Assembly (NCBI RefSeq): GCF_020194955.2 | Contig: NZ_JAFCIY020000006.1 | Span: 62,001-126,000, forward strand | Reading direction: 5' to 3' | Origin: Desulfuromonas sp. CSMB_57 | Lineage (GTDB): Bacteria > Desulfobacterota > Desulfuromonadia > Desulfuromonadales > Syntrophotaleaceae | DNA: 64,000 bases | Notes under the pieces: generated by a model | The model's input: the letters and a program-made list of their open reading frames with translations, nothing else | Told to the model about the DNA's origin: nothing | Database searches by the model: none | Part shown: positions 9,409 to 18,079 of the stretch, piece after piece | How positions within the stretch are numbered: position 1 is the stretch's first letter | Layout: the number at the start of each line of letters is the position of its first letter | Translations under genes and position numbers: made by a program

Positions 9409-11355
9409 TCAGACAGGGCGTTTGCGATTGGCAATCCCCATTCTTGCCAAGGTTGCCTCAGCCAGTTCTGTATGGTTTGTCCCTGCCTTTTCGGTTTCGC
9501 CGGTTTCCCGGTATTCCGGAACCAGTTCCTTGAGGACAGTGAGCACTTTCTCTGCATCCAGATTGCGAGTGCCGACCAACAGGGCTTCTGTTTCCCGTCG
9601 CAGAAATTCTTCAGTAACGGTAGTCGCCTGGAGCACCCGGATTTTTTCATGCCGGGTGGCTTTGACACCCTCACCAGCTATCAACAACTCTTCGTACAAT
9701 TTCTCACCGGGGCGCAAACCGGTAAAGACAATGTCAATATCTTCATAGGGACGCAGACCCGAAAGCCGAACCATTTCCTCCGCCAACCAGACGATTTTAA
9801 CCGGATCTCCCATGTCCAGGAGAAAGATTTCTCCCCCCTCGCCCATGGAGCCGGCCTGCAGGACCAGTTGTACCGCTTCGGGGATGGTCATGAAAAAACG
9901 GGTCATCTCGGGGTGAGTCACGGTTACCGGACCGCCTTTGTGGATCTGATCCCGGAAGGTCGGAATAACGCTGCCATGGCTGCCAAGTACATTGCCGAAA
10001 CGGACCGTTACCGCTTTGGTACGGCCGCTTCGAGGCAGATTTTGCACATAGATTTCTGCCGCTCGCTTGGTTGCTCCCATGATGTTCGTGGGATTGACGG
10101 CCTTATCCGTGGAGATCAATACAAAATGCTCTGCCCCGATAGCCACGGTGGCATCGACGATATTGCGGGTGCCGAAAATGTTGTTTTTAACCACCTCAAC
10201 TGGGTTGACCTGGGACATGGGAACATGCTTGTAAGCGGCGGCATGAAAAACAACCTGGGGCTTGTGCTCCCAGAATACCTGGGCTACGCGATCTTTGTCC
10301 CGAACATCGCAAAGGCTGGGGACAATGTGGCGTTCCGGATAGCTTTCCCGCAATTCGTTTTCCAGGTGAAACAAAGGAGTTTCGGCATTTTCCACCAGGA
10401 CCACCCGGGCCGGATGGAACCGACAAACCTGCCGGCAGATTTCCCGGCCGATACTGCCGGCTGCGCCCGTAACCAGAATTCTCTTGCCGGCCAGGTACTG
10501 CTGAATCTCAGGCAGGTCAAGTCGAATCGGCACTCTGCCCAACAAGTCTTCAAGTTGTACCTGGCGGCAATGTTCCAGAGCGACCCGGCCGTTGATGATG
10601 TCACCCGCCGCCGGAAAAATTTTGGAGACGATGCGGTTCTTTTGGCAGAAACCAACGATTTCACGCAATTCTTTGGGATTCACGGAGGTTTGCGCGATGA
10701 TCACCAAGTCGATCCCCCGTTGTTGGCATACCCTCTCCAAGTCTTCAAAAGTACCGAGGACGGGTATCCCGTGAATCACTTTGCCGACCCGCTTCGCATC
10801 GCTATCCAAATAACCCAGAATGGACTTGTCCATTTTAGGATTTTCACGCATTTCCCTGACAATGGATTGAGCAACCGCCCCGGAGCCAATGATTAGAGCG
10901 GTTTTGGGGCGCGAATTATACCCTTTGGACCGCAAAGCAATCTGCTCCCGGATGATTCGCGTAAGTACCCGAAGGCCGATCATCATCGAAAAGCACAGAA
11001 TAAAGTCCAGAATGATAACCGATCTGGGTAAACCCGGTTTAAAGGGAAAGAACACTTCATACATAACAAAGAGACCGGATGCAATAAGGTTTGCTTTGAG
11101 AATCTGCACCAGATCTGGCATAGAGACATAACGCCACCAACCCTCGGAGAGGCCCATGGCCCAGAAAACGGTTAATTTGATGGCAATCAAATAGGGAATC
11201 AACTGAAGAACGGCATTCCAGTAATCCGCCGGAACAGCCAAGTCGAACCGAAGTCCGAAGGCACTGATTAAAGAAAGAACAATTACCAATACGTGAACAA
11301 CAAGTATCCAGAACTTCCTGAACTTCAGGGTCAAATCATAGATATTGATATTCAT
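9409..11355 (-). CDS. CapD/WbpM/FlaA1-family nucleoside-diphosphate-sugar 4,6-dehydratase, membrane-bound
   Basis: A 648-residue protein with four N-terminal membrane segments (about residues 15-120), a CoA-binding-like Rossmann domain (ALIIGSGAVAQSIVREM) and a short-chain dehydrogenase domain with GAAGSIGREI as its nucleotide-binding loop. The catalytic region ISTDKAVNPTNIMGATKRAA has methionine where tyrosine is usual (MxxxK), as in the PglF/WbpM/FlaA1 group. These enzymes make UDP-4-keto-6-deoxy sugars from UDP-GlcNAc-type substrates. Next to a DegT aminotransferase it should supply a 4-amino-4,6-dideoxy sugar. The start at 11355 was preferred because upstream in-frame ATGs lack a Shine-Dalgarno sequence; 11388 is possible. 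Confidence 0.9.
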   Translation of the reverse strand: MNINIYDLTLKFRKFWILVVHVLVIVLSLISAFGLRFDLAVPADYWNAVLQLIPYLIAIKLTVFWAMGLSEGWWRYVSMPDLVQILKANLIASGLFVMYEVFFPFKPGLPRSVIILDFILCFSMMIGLRVLTRIIREQIALRSKGYNSRPKTALIIGSGAVAQSIVREMRENPKMDKSILGYLDSDAKRVGKVIHGIPVLGTFEDLERVCQQRGIDLVIIAQTSVNPKELREIVGFCQKNRIVSKIFPAAGDIINGRVALEHCRQVQLEDLLGRVPIRLDLPEIQQYLAGKRILVTGAAGSIGREICRQVCRFHPARVVLVENAETPLFHLENELRESYPERHIVPSLCDVRDKDRVAQVFWEHKPQVVFHAAAYKHVPMSQVNPVEVVKNNIFGTRNIVDATVAIGAEHFVLISTDKAVNPTNIMGATKRAAEIYVQNLPRSGRTKAVTVRFGNVLGSHGSVIPTFRDQIHKGGPVTVTHPEMTRFFMTIPEAVQLVLQAGSMGEGGEIFLLDMGDPVKIVWLAEEMVRLSGLRPYEDIDIVFTGLRPGEKLYEELLIAGEGVKATRHEKIRVLQATTVTEEFLRRETEALLVGTRNLDAEKVLTVLKELVPEYRETGETEKAGTNHTELAEATLARMGIANRKRPV

Positions 11356-11414
11356 CGCTTTACCATCCACCATTTTCCATGAAAACAAAAAAGTTTCTTG
11401 ACTACCCTTCTAAG

Positions 11415-11442
11415 AAAATATCATGGCCGCTTCTCTTGTCAA
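11415..11442 (-). promoter_or_regulatory. Candidate sigma-70 promoter for the dehydratase gene
   Basis: On the minus strand TTGACA (11437-11442) is followed after 16 bases by TATTTT (11415-11420). It sits in the 147-nt gap between the aminotransferase stop and the dehydratase ATG and would start transcription about 50 bases upstream of that ATG. Assigned by eye only. Confidence 0.4.
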
Positions 11443-11502
11443 ACGGCAGGTTGAATAATTTTCCTCGACAAGCTCATTAAATACTGCTTACCGTGTCACC
11501 GC

Positions 11503-12714
11503 TCATCCATCGCCCAAAACCTCACTCAAATTCTGAAAAATCAGACACATCTCTTTTTCTCCCAAGGTGGGATGGACCAGGAACATCAAACTCGTTTCCC
11601 CTAGCCTCCGCGCGACCGGCAAAGGCTTCGCGGGAGCCCAACCGGCAGCAATGAACGCCTGCTCGCGGTAAAGTTCCGGGCAACTACCTGAAAAGCACGG
11701 CACGCCGCGATTCCTCAATTGTTCCAGAATACGGTCTCGGTCCCACCCGGGAGGCAAGTGTTCCGGACGCAGGAAGGCATAATACTTATAATAGCTGTGG
11801 AAATAGTCCGCTCCAGGGTTGGGAGTTCGCAGGACGGACAGGGACGCAAGCATTTTTGTCAACAATTCAGAATTGGCGCGTCGCCTGGTCACCCATCCAT
11901 CCAGTTTTTGCAACGCCCGGCGACCGAGAACGGCCTGCATCTCAGTCATCCGCCAGTTGGTGCCGAAGGAGTCGTGTAACCAGCGGAAGGCAATCCCGCT
12001 GCGTGGCGGCCAACTTTTTGTCAGGTTGCGTCCATGGTCTTTGAAAGACCAGGCCCGCTGCCAAATCTGTTCATCATCGGTGCAGACCATGCCCCCTTCT
12101 CCGCCCGTGGTCATGATTTTATCCTGGCAGAAGGAAAAGGCGGATACGTCGCCCAAGCTGCCGACGGGTCGTCCTTTGTAGCAGGCGCCATGGGCTTGGG
12201 CGCAGTCCTCGATGACTTTGAGCTTATGCTGCCGTGCCAGCGCCAGGATCGGGTCCATGTCGCAGGGCCAGCCGGCAAGATGGACCACGATAATGGCCCG
12301 GGTGCGGCTCGAAATCAGGGGTGCTATGGTTTCTGCGGTAATATTCTGACTTTCGGGGTCCACATCGGCGAGAACCGGCACGGCGCCTCGCATCACAATC
12401 GCACTGGCCGACGCAATAAAGGTACGGCAACTAGTGATGACCTCATCGCCGGGCCTGATGTCCAGCGCTTGCAATGCCAGTTCCAGGGCCACGGTTCCGT
12501 TGGCCACAGCAATTGCATGACGCACGCCGACCTTGCCGGCAAACTCGGTTTCGAACTCACGCCCCTCCGGACCGGTCCAATAATTGACCTTTCCCGAAGC
12601 CAGAACTCTGTTCACAGCTTCCATGTCCCCCTCATCGAAAACCGGCCAAGGGGCAAACTGTTCGAGAACCGGTCTATTCTGCTGCTCCATGGGGATTGGG
12701 GAATTCACTTTCAT
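11503..12714 (-). CDS. DegT/DnrJ/EryC1/StrS-family PLP-dependent sugar aminotransferase
   Basis: A 403-residue fold-I aminotransferase. Family features include NYWTGPEGREFETEFA near the N-terminus, the cofactor-binding aspartate in VIEDCAQAHGA and the PLP lysine in SFCQDKIMTTGGEGGM. These enzymes add an amino group from glutamate to a keto sugar nucleotide. With the adjacent CapD-type dehydratase the expected product is a UDP-4-amino-4,6-dideoxyhexose, an acceptor for the N-acyltransferases in this locus. Its start overlaps the phosphoglycosyl-transferase gene by 41 nt; the ATG at 12690 (MEQQNR) is a possible alternative start with less overlap. Confidence 0.9.
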   Translation of the reverse strand: MKVNSPIPMEQQNRPVLEQFAPWPVFDEGDMEAVNRVLASGKVNYWTGPEGREFETEFAGKVGVRHAIAVANGTVALELALQALDIRPGDEVITSCRTFIASASAIVMRGAVPVLADVDPESQNITAETIAPLISSRTRAIIVVHLAGWPCDMDPILALARQHKLKVIEDCAQAHGACYKGRPVGSLGDVSAFSFCQDKIMTTGGEGGMVCTDDEQIWQRAWSFKDHGRNLTKSWPPRSGIAFRWLHDSFGTNWRMTEMQAVLGRRALQKLDGWVTRRRANSELLTKMLASLSVLRTPNPGADYFHSYYKYYAFLRPEHLPPGWDRDRILEQLRNRGVPCFSGSCPELYREQAFIAAGWAPAKPLPVARRLGETSLMFLVHPTLGEKEMCLIFQNLSEVLGDG

Positions 12715-13369
12715 TGCTTCTCCTGGGGTGGGCTTCCGCTAATTTCCATTGCCCCTCCAACTTGACTGCGGCGCGTTCCTGATCCAGGTCCGGCTCAACC
12801 AAGTAGGAGTTGGGAGCAACCCCCTGCCGCTGAAAAACCAGGCAGAGCGTACGCAGAATAATTTTCAGGTCCAGCCAAAGGCTGCGATTTTCGACATACC
12901 AGACGTCCAGAGCCAATCGTTCATTCCATGGCAGAAAGTTTCGGCCATGAATCTGCGCCCATCCCGTCAACCCGGGACGAACGGCATGCCGCATCCGTTC
13001 CCTATCGTTGTAATAAGGCAGATACCGGGCATACAGCGGACGCGGCCCTACCAAACTCATATCGCCTCTGATTACATTGAGCAATTCGGGCAACTCATCC
13101 AAACTGGTCGTTCTCAAAAGTGTACCAAATCTGGTTAAACGTTCTCCGTCGGGCAACAAATTTCCTGCCGCATCCCTGGCATCCAGCATGGTCCGGAACT
13201 TGAGAACCGTAAACGGCTGTTCATTCATTCCGACCCTTGTCTGGCGAAAAAATACCGGTGAACCAAGCAGCCACCGGCACAAAAAAACCAATAATATCAA
13301 GGCCGGCGATAGCATCACTATCCCGGCCACGGCAGCTGTGACATCGAACACCCTCTTGGCGTCAACCAT
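12674..13369 (-). CDS. Undecaprenyl-phosphate phosphoglycosyl transferase (bacterial sugar transferase family)
   Basis: A 231-residue monotopic membrane protein of the PglC/WcaJ C-terminal type. It has one hydrophobic re-entrant segment (residues about 10-32), the family motif VLKFRTM and the active-site region LPELLNVIRGDMSLVGPRPL. Such enzymes start repeat-unit assembly by moving a sugar-1-phosphate, often a diamino-dideoxy sugar, onto undecaprenyl phosphate at the inner membrane. It has the minimal PglC-like length and lacks the four-helix N-terminus of WcaJ. The ATG at 13369 follows CAGGG by nine bases and the upstream stop by five; the TTG at 13378 is less likely. Confidence 0.92.
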   Translation of the reverse strand: MVDAKRVFDVTAAVAGIVMLSPALILLVFLCRWLLGSPVFFRQTRVGMNEQPFTVLKFRTMLDARDAAGNLLPDGERLTRFGTLLRTTSLDELPELLNVIRGDMSLVGPRPLYARYLPYYNDRERMRHAVRPGLTGWAQIHGRNFLPWNERLALDVWYVENRSLWLDLKIILRTLCLVFQRQGVAPNSYLVEPDLDQERAAVKLEGQWKLAEAHPRRSNESEFPNPHGAAE

Positions 13370-13374
13370 GGAAT

Positions 13375-14325
13375 TCAACCCTGTCCTGTCAAACGATAAA
13401 ATTTATCCGGCCAGAAGAATTTCAAGGGCGCAGCTGTCCCCGGCAAAAACCAGTACCGGCTTGGGATGTGGGCCACCCGGAATCCCCACTTTTCCTTGTA
13501 CCTGTCCAGATGAGGCTTCTCCCTGGCATGCATTCCATCGACCACCTGCACCACTTCTGGATTGTTCCTTCCGAGATGCTTCATCATGGCAAACTGCAGT
13601 CCCGTACACGCTTGGGCCAGTCGGCCGGATTCATTCATGATGATACTATCAAGGTAGGCTGTAGATTCAATGATAAAAGTGATCATGTATGCGGATAGTT
13701 TTCCATCAATGAACCCTCCTAGAACACAAAAAAAATTGTTGTCGAAATATCTTTTGATATATTTATTGTATAAATTACGGCTCATCAATAGACCATAACG
13801 TGTACGATTATAATTGGCACGAAACAAATCCACCCCCTCCTTCAACAAGAATTCAGGATTATCAATATGAACTATTTCCATCAATTTTAAACATTTCCTT
13901 ATATCCCAACGACGCGTTTTGCATAATCGATGCGCACCGAAGCCTTTCATTTCATCAAACAGATGTAGAGGTAAACTTCCGTTAGCCAAATGCGCATTAT
14001 TCTCTTCAACGGTGGCGCGATAACCCCAGCAGCACCTACATGGCTTACCAACCTCATCGCCATGGAGTCTGGCCATCCAGTGGACCGGTTCGTAAAAGCC
14101 GTGGTTCTTCTTCCAAAATCGCTCGCGAAACTCCTTGATTTTCCAGCCATGGCGATCTAACCAGGCGGCGTATTCCTCTTCGCTTGCAGGAAAAACCTGA
14201 AAATTCGGGATGACATAATCGTGCTCCCAGTCATATTCAATCTGGGAAGCTGTTGACTCCCCACTTAAGGGACCCCGGACCTTGGAGGACAGCGGTGATT
14301 TGGATGAGAGGACTTCTTCGGTCAT
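13375..14325 (-). CDS. Putative GNAT/FemAB-fold acyltransferase, copy A of a paralogous pair
   Basis: A 316-residue protein I cannot place in a named family with certainty. It is clearly paralogous to the gene at 27564-28427. Shared blocks include EPVHWMAR/QPVHWLAR, CCWGYRAT/WCWGYRAT, LPLHLFDEMKGFG/LPIHIFDQLSGFG, NRTRYG/SRTRYG, KRYFD/RKYFD, VLGGFIDGKL/VLGGFVKGRL and WPDKFYRLTG/WPHKYYRIMG. The VLGGF...A/GY strand and following helix resemble the acyl-CoA-binding half of GNAT/FemAB folds, so an aminoacyl or acyl transfer to the polysaccharide is a reasonable guess. Base composition is visibly more A+T-rich than its left-hand neighbours. The ATG at 14325 has CGAGG eight bases upstream; the longer frame from 14358 has no Shine-Dalgarno. 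Confidence 0.6.
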   Translation of the reverse strand: MTEEVLSSKSPLSSKVRGPLSGESTASQIEYDWEHDYVIPNFQVFPASEEEYAAWLDRHGWKIKEFRERFWKKNHGFYEPVHWMARLHGDEVGKPCRCCWGYRATVEENNAHLANGSLPLHLFDEMKGFGAHRLCKTRRWDIRKCLKLMEIVHIDNPEFLLKEGVDLFRANYNRTRYGLLMSRNLYNKYIKRYFDNNFFCVLGGFIDGKLSAYMITFIIESTAYLDSIIMNESGRLAQACTGLQFAMMKHLGRNNPEVVQVVDGMHAREKPHLDRYKEKWGFRVAHIPSRYWFLPGTAAPLKFFWPDKFYRLTGQG

Positions 14326-14811
14326 TTTCTTGCCTCGTGGTCTTGGCCAACCACTCATTTAATAAGGAGCGGCGGCAAGGAGGTTAAAAAATCATGGCCG
14401 ATAGGCTTGGCCCCAAACATGGAGTTTGACTGCCCTCCCTGACACCCCCAGCGTGAGCTCCCAGGGTTTTCCGGGTAAACAGGCATTAAATGCGAATATT
14501 TCTTCACATGTTCTTTGAATTGTATCATTTTCTGGGGGATTGCAAGCCATTGGTGCCATTTAGTCGACAATTCAGAAAAACCGGTACCATCTAAACATGA
14601 TTCAGCACATGTGAAACATTAAAAAGGTTCGTTTAGTCTTTATAAGTCAAACAACAAACATGCTGGTTTTTCAATAAAAAAAGGGAACACATTAAACTTG
14701 CCCCCCAGCAACTCGGCAGTGATTTAATTTGAATTTTTATGGTTGGTAAATTCGAACTATCCTTGCCAAATACGCTCAAATTCAAAAAATTTCAAGACCT
14801 TTGTCCTAAAC
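14326..14811. other. A+T-rich intergenic gap, 486 nt
   Basis: The right half (about 14575-14811) is very A+T-rich and probably holds the promoter of the leftward 14325 transcription unit. I could not assign -35/-10 boxes with confidence. A 71-codon frame at 14355-14570 has no family resemblance. Confidence 0.5.
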
Positions 14812-15447
14812 TCATGATTTTTCCATTGCAGTTTCAAAAAAAAGATATCTACGTACAATGCAATGCGGCAATTCCTTATAACCAATCATGCGATGCATCC
14901 ATAAAGCAGGAATGTTTTTGGTGACATAGCAACCGTAGGCCTTGTGGAAACCTTGGTCACGTAGAATCTCTAGAACCCGTCCGTGAAAAGCGGTGGAAAG
15001 GCCACTTCCACGCTGCCCAACATCGACCTGCATGTCGAACAAATAGGCCTCATTATCGCCAAGGTTCAAGCCAAACCATTTCACGTGCGGATGCACAAAA
15101 GGAAGAAGACTTATCTTGGGTGTCACGTACCACAGATCGCCGACCACGCGCTTGCCCTCCACCATGACAAAAGTGCGGTACCCGCGTTTGAAATAATACC
15201 GTGCCCGCTCGCGCCGACTTCTCAAAGTGTATTTCAAATCCATAAAATGGTATTCCTGTTCACCTAAATCTAGAATATCCAGATTGGCCAAGGATGATTT
15301 TTTTAAAGCAGGTAAAGAATGGAGGTCTCTCTCTGCTGGCACCATTTCCTCTTGTTTATACAGGGAAATTTTCAACGCCGAAAAAAAACCAAATTGATGC
15401 CAATGTTCAAGAAATTGGTAATATTTGGTCATCATAAGTTCGCGCAT
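14812..15447 (-). CDS. GNAT-family N-acetyltransferase
   Basis: A 211-residue protein whose C-terminal half is a GNAT domain: a beta strand FDMQVDVGQRGSGLSTAFH containing the acyl-CoA pyrophosphate-binding Q/RxGxG/A-type loop, a following helix, and the late strand GCYVTKNIPALWMHRMIGY typical of GNAT motif B. It could acylate an amino sugar or aminoacyl intermediate of the polysaccharide. The gene overlaps the amidohydrolase gene by 41 nt. Of two closely spaced ATGs, that at 15447 has the better spacing (AAAGGA plus nine bases); 15453 is the alternative. It is A+T-richer than the core genes of the window, like its neighbour at 13375. Confidence 0.75.
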   Translation of the reverse strand: MRELMMTKYYQFLEHWHQFGFFSALKISLYKQEEMVPAERDLHSLPALKKSSLANLDILDLGEQEYHFMDLKYTLRSRRERARYYFKRGYRTFVMVEGKRVVGDLWYVTPKISLLPFVHPHVKWFGLNLGDNEAYLFDMQVDVGQRGSGLSTAFHGRVLEILRDQGFHKAYGCYVTKNIPALWMHRMIGYKELPHCIVRRYLFFETAMEKS

Positions 15448-16507
15448 TGCCATCGTCCTTTAGGGGATAAATGTTGTTGGCATTTTGCCCGACAATCCTT
15501 GCAAACATATCTTCATACTTGGAAAAAATTTTTTCAATGACTGAAAAGATTCTAACGGCCGATTTCCATGAATATTCATAAAACGCATCCGAACCAAATA
15601 TGATCCTCCTTGAATCAACCGTTTTCAAAATTACCTCAATCGAACTCAAAGACAGAGAGGATGTATCAATAAAAAGATGTTCATGTTTATTTAAAAGCTT
15701 TACCAGAATGGGTATTGCCGCGCTTTGGACCTCCTCAAAACTCAACCCATAAACACCTGCGTGGGCGATCACAACAGGCCAGTCGGTCCGACCAAAATCG
15801 ATCTTTGCCAAATTTTGCAATACTCCATTGTTGCGGTAAGCAGCACATTTCATTCTCGGGCTTGGGCCGCCATGGATAATGACCGGAAGGTTATTTTTTT
15901 TTGATGAATCCAGCAGCGCATTGACTCTATCCAGCCCTGCCGTTGAGGACAGATCGTGACCGGACAGGTTGGGATGCACTTTCAAGACCTCGATTCCATA
16001 AATTCCCCGATTTCGCCGCACATCTTCTTCGACCTCTTCAGCCGCCAGGGTATTGGGCAGGGAATACCCAAGGATAAATCGAGGATCGCCTCCAAAAATT
16101 CTGGCCATTTCCGCAAGCCGCGTTTCAGCCGTCCTACCGGGTTGCGCCACGGGCAAAAGAACCAAGCGCTTTATCCCGGCGATCATCGCCTGATCCATGC
16201 AGGTTCGAGGCCCGGAATGAACATACAGGCAACGCAGAGCCAGCAGCATCATTCTTTCAGCCCGCTCCTCTGAAGCATCCGACGAAAAGCCGATACCTTC
16301 GTTACATTCGAAAGATCCTATACGGGGGGGAACATATTTAACGTTGCCGGTGCTGAAGACACCTTCCGTCTGGGAATTAGGTTCATACCGACCTTGGTCG
16401 TACATCACCTCATATGGATGAACATGCCCATCGGTCAACGTGACCGATTTTGAAATGTTCAATATTGTTGAAAGATACCGCCTGACGGATGCGTCATCCA
16501 TCCACAT
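15407..16507 (-). CDS. Amidohydrolase-2-like metal-dependent hydrolase
   Basis: A 366-residue TIM-barrel hydrolase of the amidohydrolase superfamily. The metal-ligand pattern is intact: HVH (residues 28-30), EVLKVHPN, LPVIIHGGPS, VVIAHAG and IIFGSDAFYEY with the conserved aspartate. Members hydrolyse or decarboxylate amides, lactones or aromatic acids; the substrate here cannot be read off. It lies between the ligase gene (14-nt overlap) and a GNAT gene (41-nt overlap), so it belongs to the aminoacyl module. It might cleave an amide or ring of the activated group, or proofread it. The ATG at 16507 has GGAG seven bases upstream and replaces the longer frame from 16582, which would overlap the ligase by 89 nt. 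Confidence 0.8.
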   Translation of the reverse strand: MWMDDASVRRYLSTILNISKSVTLTDGHVHPYEVMYDQGRYEPNSQTEGVFSTGNVKYVPPRIGSFECNEGIGFSSDASEERAERMMLLALRCLYVHSGPRTCMDQAMIAGIKRLVLLPVAQPGRTAETRLAEMARIFGGDPRFILGYSLPNTLAAEEVEEDVRRNRGIYGIEVLKVHPNLSGHDLSSTAGLDRVNALLDSSKKNNLPVIIHGGPSPRMKCAAYRNNGVLQNLAKIDFGRTDWPVVIAHAGVYGLSFEEVQSAAIPILVKLLNKHEHLFIDTSSLSLSSIEVILKTVDSRRIIFGSDAFYEYSWKSAVRIFSVIEKIFSKYEDMFARIVGQNANNIYPLKDDGNARTYDDQILPIS

Positions 16508-18077
16508 GGCTGTTCTCCATGGCCATATTGCGCAATGCGGCGCGATCGACTTTTCCGCGGCCGCACCGAGGGATTTCCGCAATCCTCAGCAATCGTCGCG
16601 GAACCATGTAGCCAGGAATGCGTTCGCGTAATTTGGACAACGCTTGGCCGAGATCCAAGGTCTTGGTCTCTTCAATAAATCCTACCAACTCAGGCAACCC
16701 ACCACGATTAACAGCAACGACCACCGCATCCCGGACACCGTCAATACCAAGCAGGGCCTGCTCGATTTCTCCCAACTCGACGCGATACCCCATGATTTTG
16801 ACCTGATTGTCGCCTCTGCCGACGAACACGTAATGGCCGTCATCTCGCTGGAAAGCGAGATCTCCGGTTCGATACCAGGTTTGAAGCGGTGCCCCATTGA
16901 TTTCGGCCCTGAAGAATAAATCTGCTGTACGGTCCGCTTCGTTGAGGTACCCCCTGCTGAGTCCCGGTCCTGCTAGACACAACTCGCCGATTTCCCCGAA
17001 GGGGACAGGTATTTGATCCTGGTCAAGCAGAACCGCCTGCATGCCCTTGCAGGGCAAACCGATGGGTATGCGATCGCCAGGGTTATCCGGAGGTTCCTGA
17101 ACCGGGTAGCAAAAAGAGATGCCCGTCGCTTCGGTAGGACCATAGACATTGAAGAAGCTCTTGCTGGGAAAAACCTCCATCCATCGGGTCAATGTCCGAG
17201 CCGGCAGGGCATCGCCGCCAAAAAGAACCCGATCCAAGTCGGGTATGCGGTCCGCATTGAGCACCCCGGCCCGCTCAAGATAGAAGAGTAAGGATGAAAT
17301 CCCCTTCCAGATGGTAACCTTTTGATCTTCCATGTAGCCGAGAAGCTTTTCCGGAAACATGGTATGTCCCTCATTGGCCAGACAAAGGGTTCCGCCTGCC
17401 TTTATCGGGCACCAAAGGTCAAAAGTCGACATATCAAAATGAAAGGGAGCCGTGCCGAGAATTCGATCTACGCTGCGAATACCGAAATATTCCACCGCCC
17501 AATCGATATAGTTGCGGATATTCCGATGAGAGATCATCACCCCTTTGGGTTTTCCAGTTGACCCGGAAGTATATAGAATATAAGCCAGGTCATCGGGTAC
17601 ATTGCGATAAGTAGGGATAATTTCAGGATGGGAACCCATCTCATCCTGAAATTGACGAATGCCGTTAACGGTGAAAGAAATATCTCCGTCGGTATCGATT
17701 TGAATAACAGGCATGTGTAACGGCAAGGCGGACTTTAAAGAGTTTGCCGAGGGTCCATCGCTCAATACGACAGCCGGAGAACAATCGTCAACAATTTGGG
17801 ACCATCTTTCCGGGGGGGACTTCGGGTCAACGGGTACGTATACCGCATCGGCTTTAAGCACCCCGAGAATGGCAGGAATAAAATCAGCCGTGCGCCGCAT
17901 GAACAAAAGAACCCGGTCCTGGCGACCCACTCCCCATTGCCGGAGAAGCGCGGCCAACCGGTTGGAAAAATGCGTTAATTGGCCGTAGGTATGGGATTTA
18001 CGACCATCCGTACAAGCCACCTTGTCTTCAGAAGCCAAGGATTCATCCAGATATTGCTGTACCAATTGGTCGGCCAT
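16494..18077 (-). CDS. Amino-acid-adenylating AMP-dependent ligase (stand-alone A domain)
   Basis: A 527-residue stand-alone adenylation enzyme with all core motifs: A3 TSGSTGKPKG (170-179), A4 FHFDMSTFD with Asp215, A5 NVYGPTEATG (310-319), A7 YRTGD (402-406), A8 GRGDNQVKIMGYRVELGEIE (420-439) and the A10 lysine in GKVDR (508-512). The A4 aspartate is the residue that binds the alpha-amino group in NRPS A domains, so an amino acid rather than a fatty acid is the likely substrate. It lies in an operon with an acyl-CoA-dehydrogenase-like protein and a carrier protein, the trio known for prolyl-carrier-protein oxidation (PltF/PltE/PltL, RedM/RedW/RedO). The ATG at 18077 is two bases after the upstream stop; the frame open to 18230 is rejected. 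Exosortase-associated loci carry a comparable acyl ligase, but no exosortase is seen here. Confidence 0.88.
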   Translation of the reverse strand: MADQLVQQYLDESLASEDKVACTDGRKSHTYGQLTHFSNRLAALLRQWGVGRQDRVLLFMRRTADFIPAILGVLKADAVYVPVDPKSPPERWSQIVDDCSPAVVLSDGPSANSLKSALPLHMPVIQIDTDGDISFTVNGIRQFQDEMGSHPEIIPTYRNVPDDLAYILYTSGSTGKPKGVMISHRNIRNYIDWAVEYFGIRSVDRILGTAPFHFDMSTFDLWCPIKAGGTLCLANEGHTMFPEKLLGYMEDQKVTIWKGISSLLFYLERAGVLNADRIPDLDRVLFGGDALPARTLTRWMEVFPSKSFFNVYGPTEATGISFCYPVQEPPDNPGDRIPIGLPCKGMQAVLLDQDQIPVPFGEIGELCLAGPGLSRGYLNEADRTADLFFRAEINGAPLQTWYRTGDLAFQRDDGHYVFVGRGDNQVKIMGYRVELGEIEQALLGIDGVRDAVVVAVNRGGLPELVGFIEETKTLDLGQALSKLRERIPGYMVPRRLLRIAEIPRCGRGKVDRAALRNMAMENSHVDG

Positions 18078-18079
18078 GG

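Noticed and set aside
14541-14558. Sigma-54-like element (minus strand TGGCAC...TTGCA)
   Set aside because: The two boxes are separated by seven bases instead of five, which RpoN does not tolerate.
14355-14570. 71-codon leftward frame upstream of acyltransferase copy A
   Set aside because: It overlaps the probable leader of the 14325 gene, has no ribosome binding site and no family resemblance.
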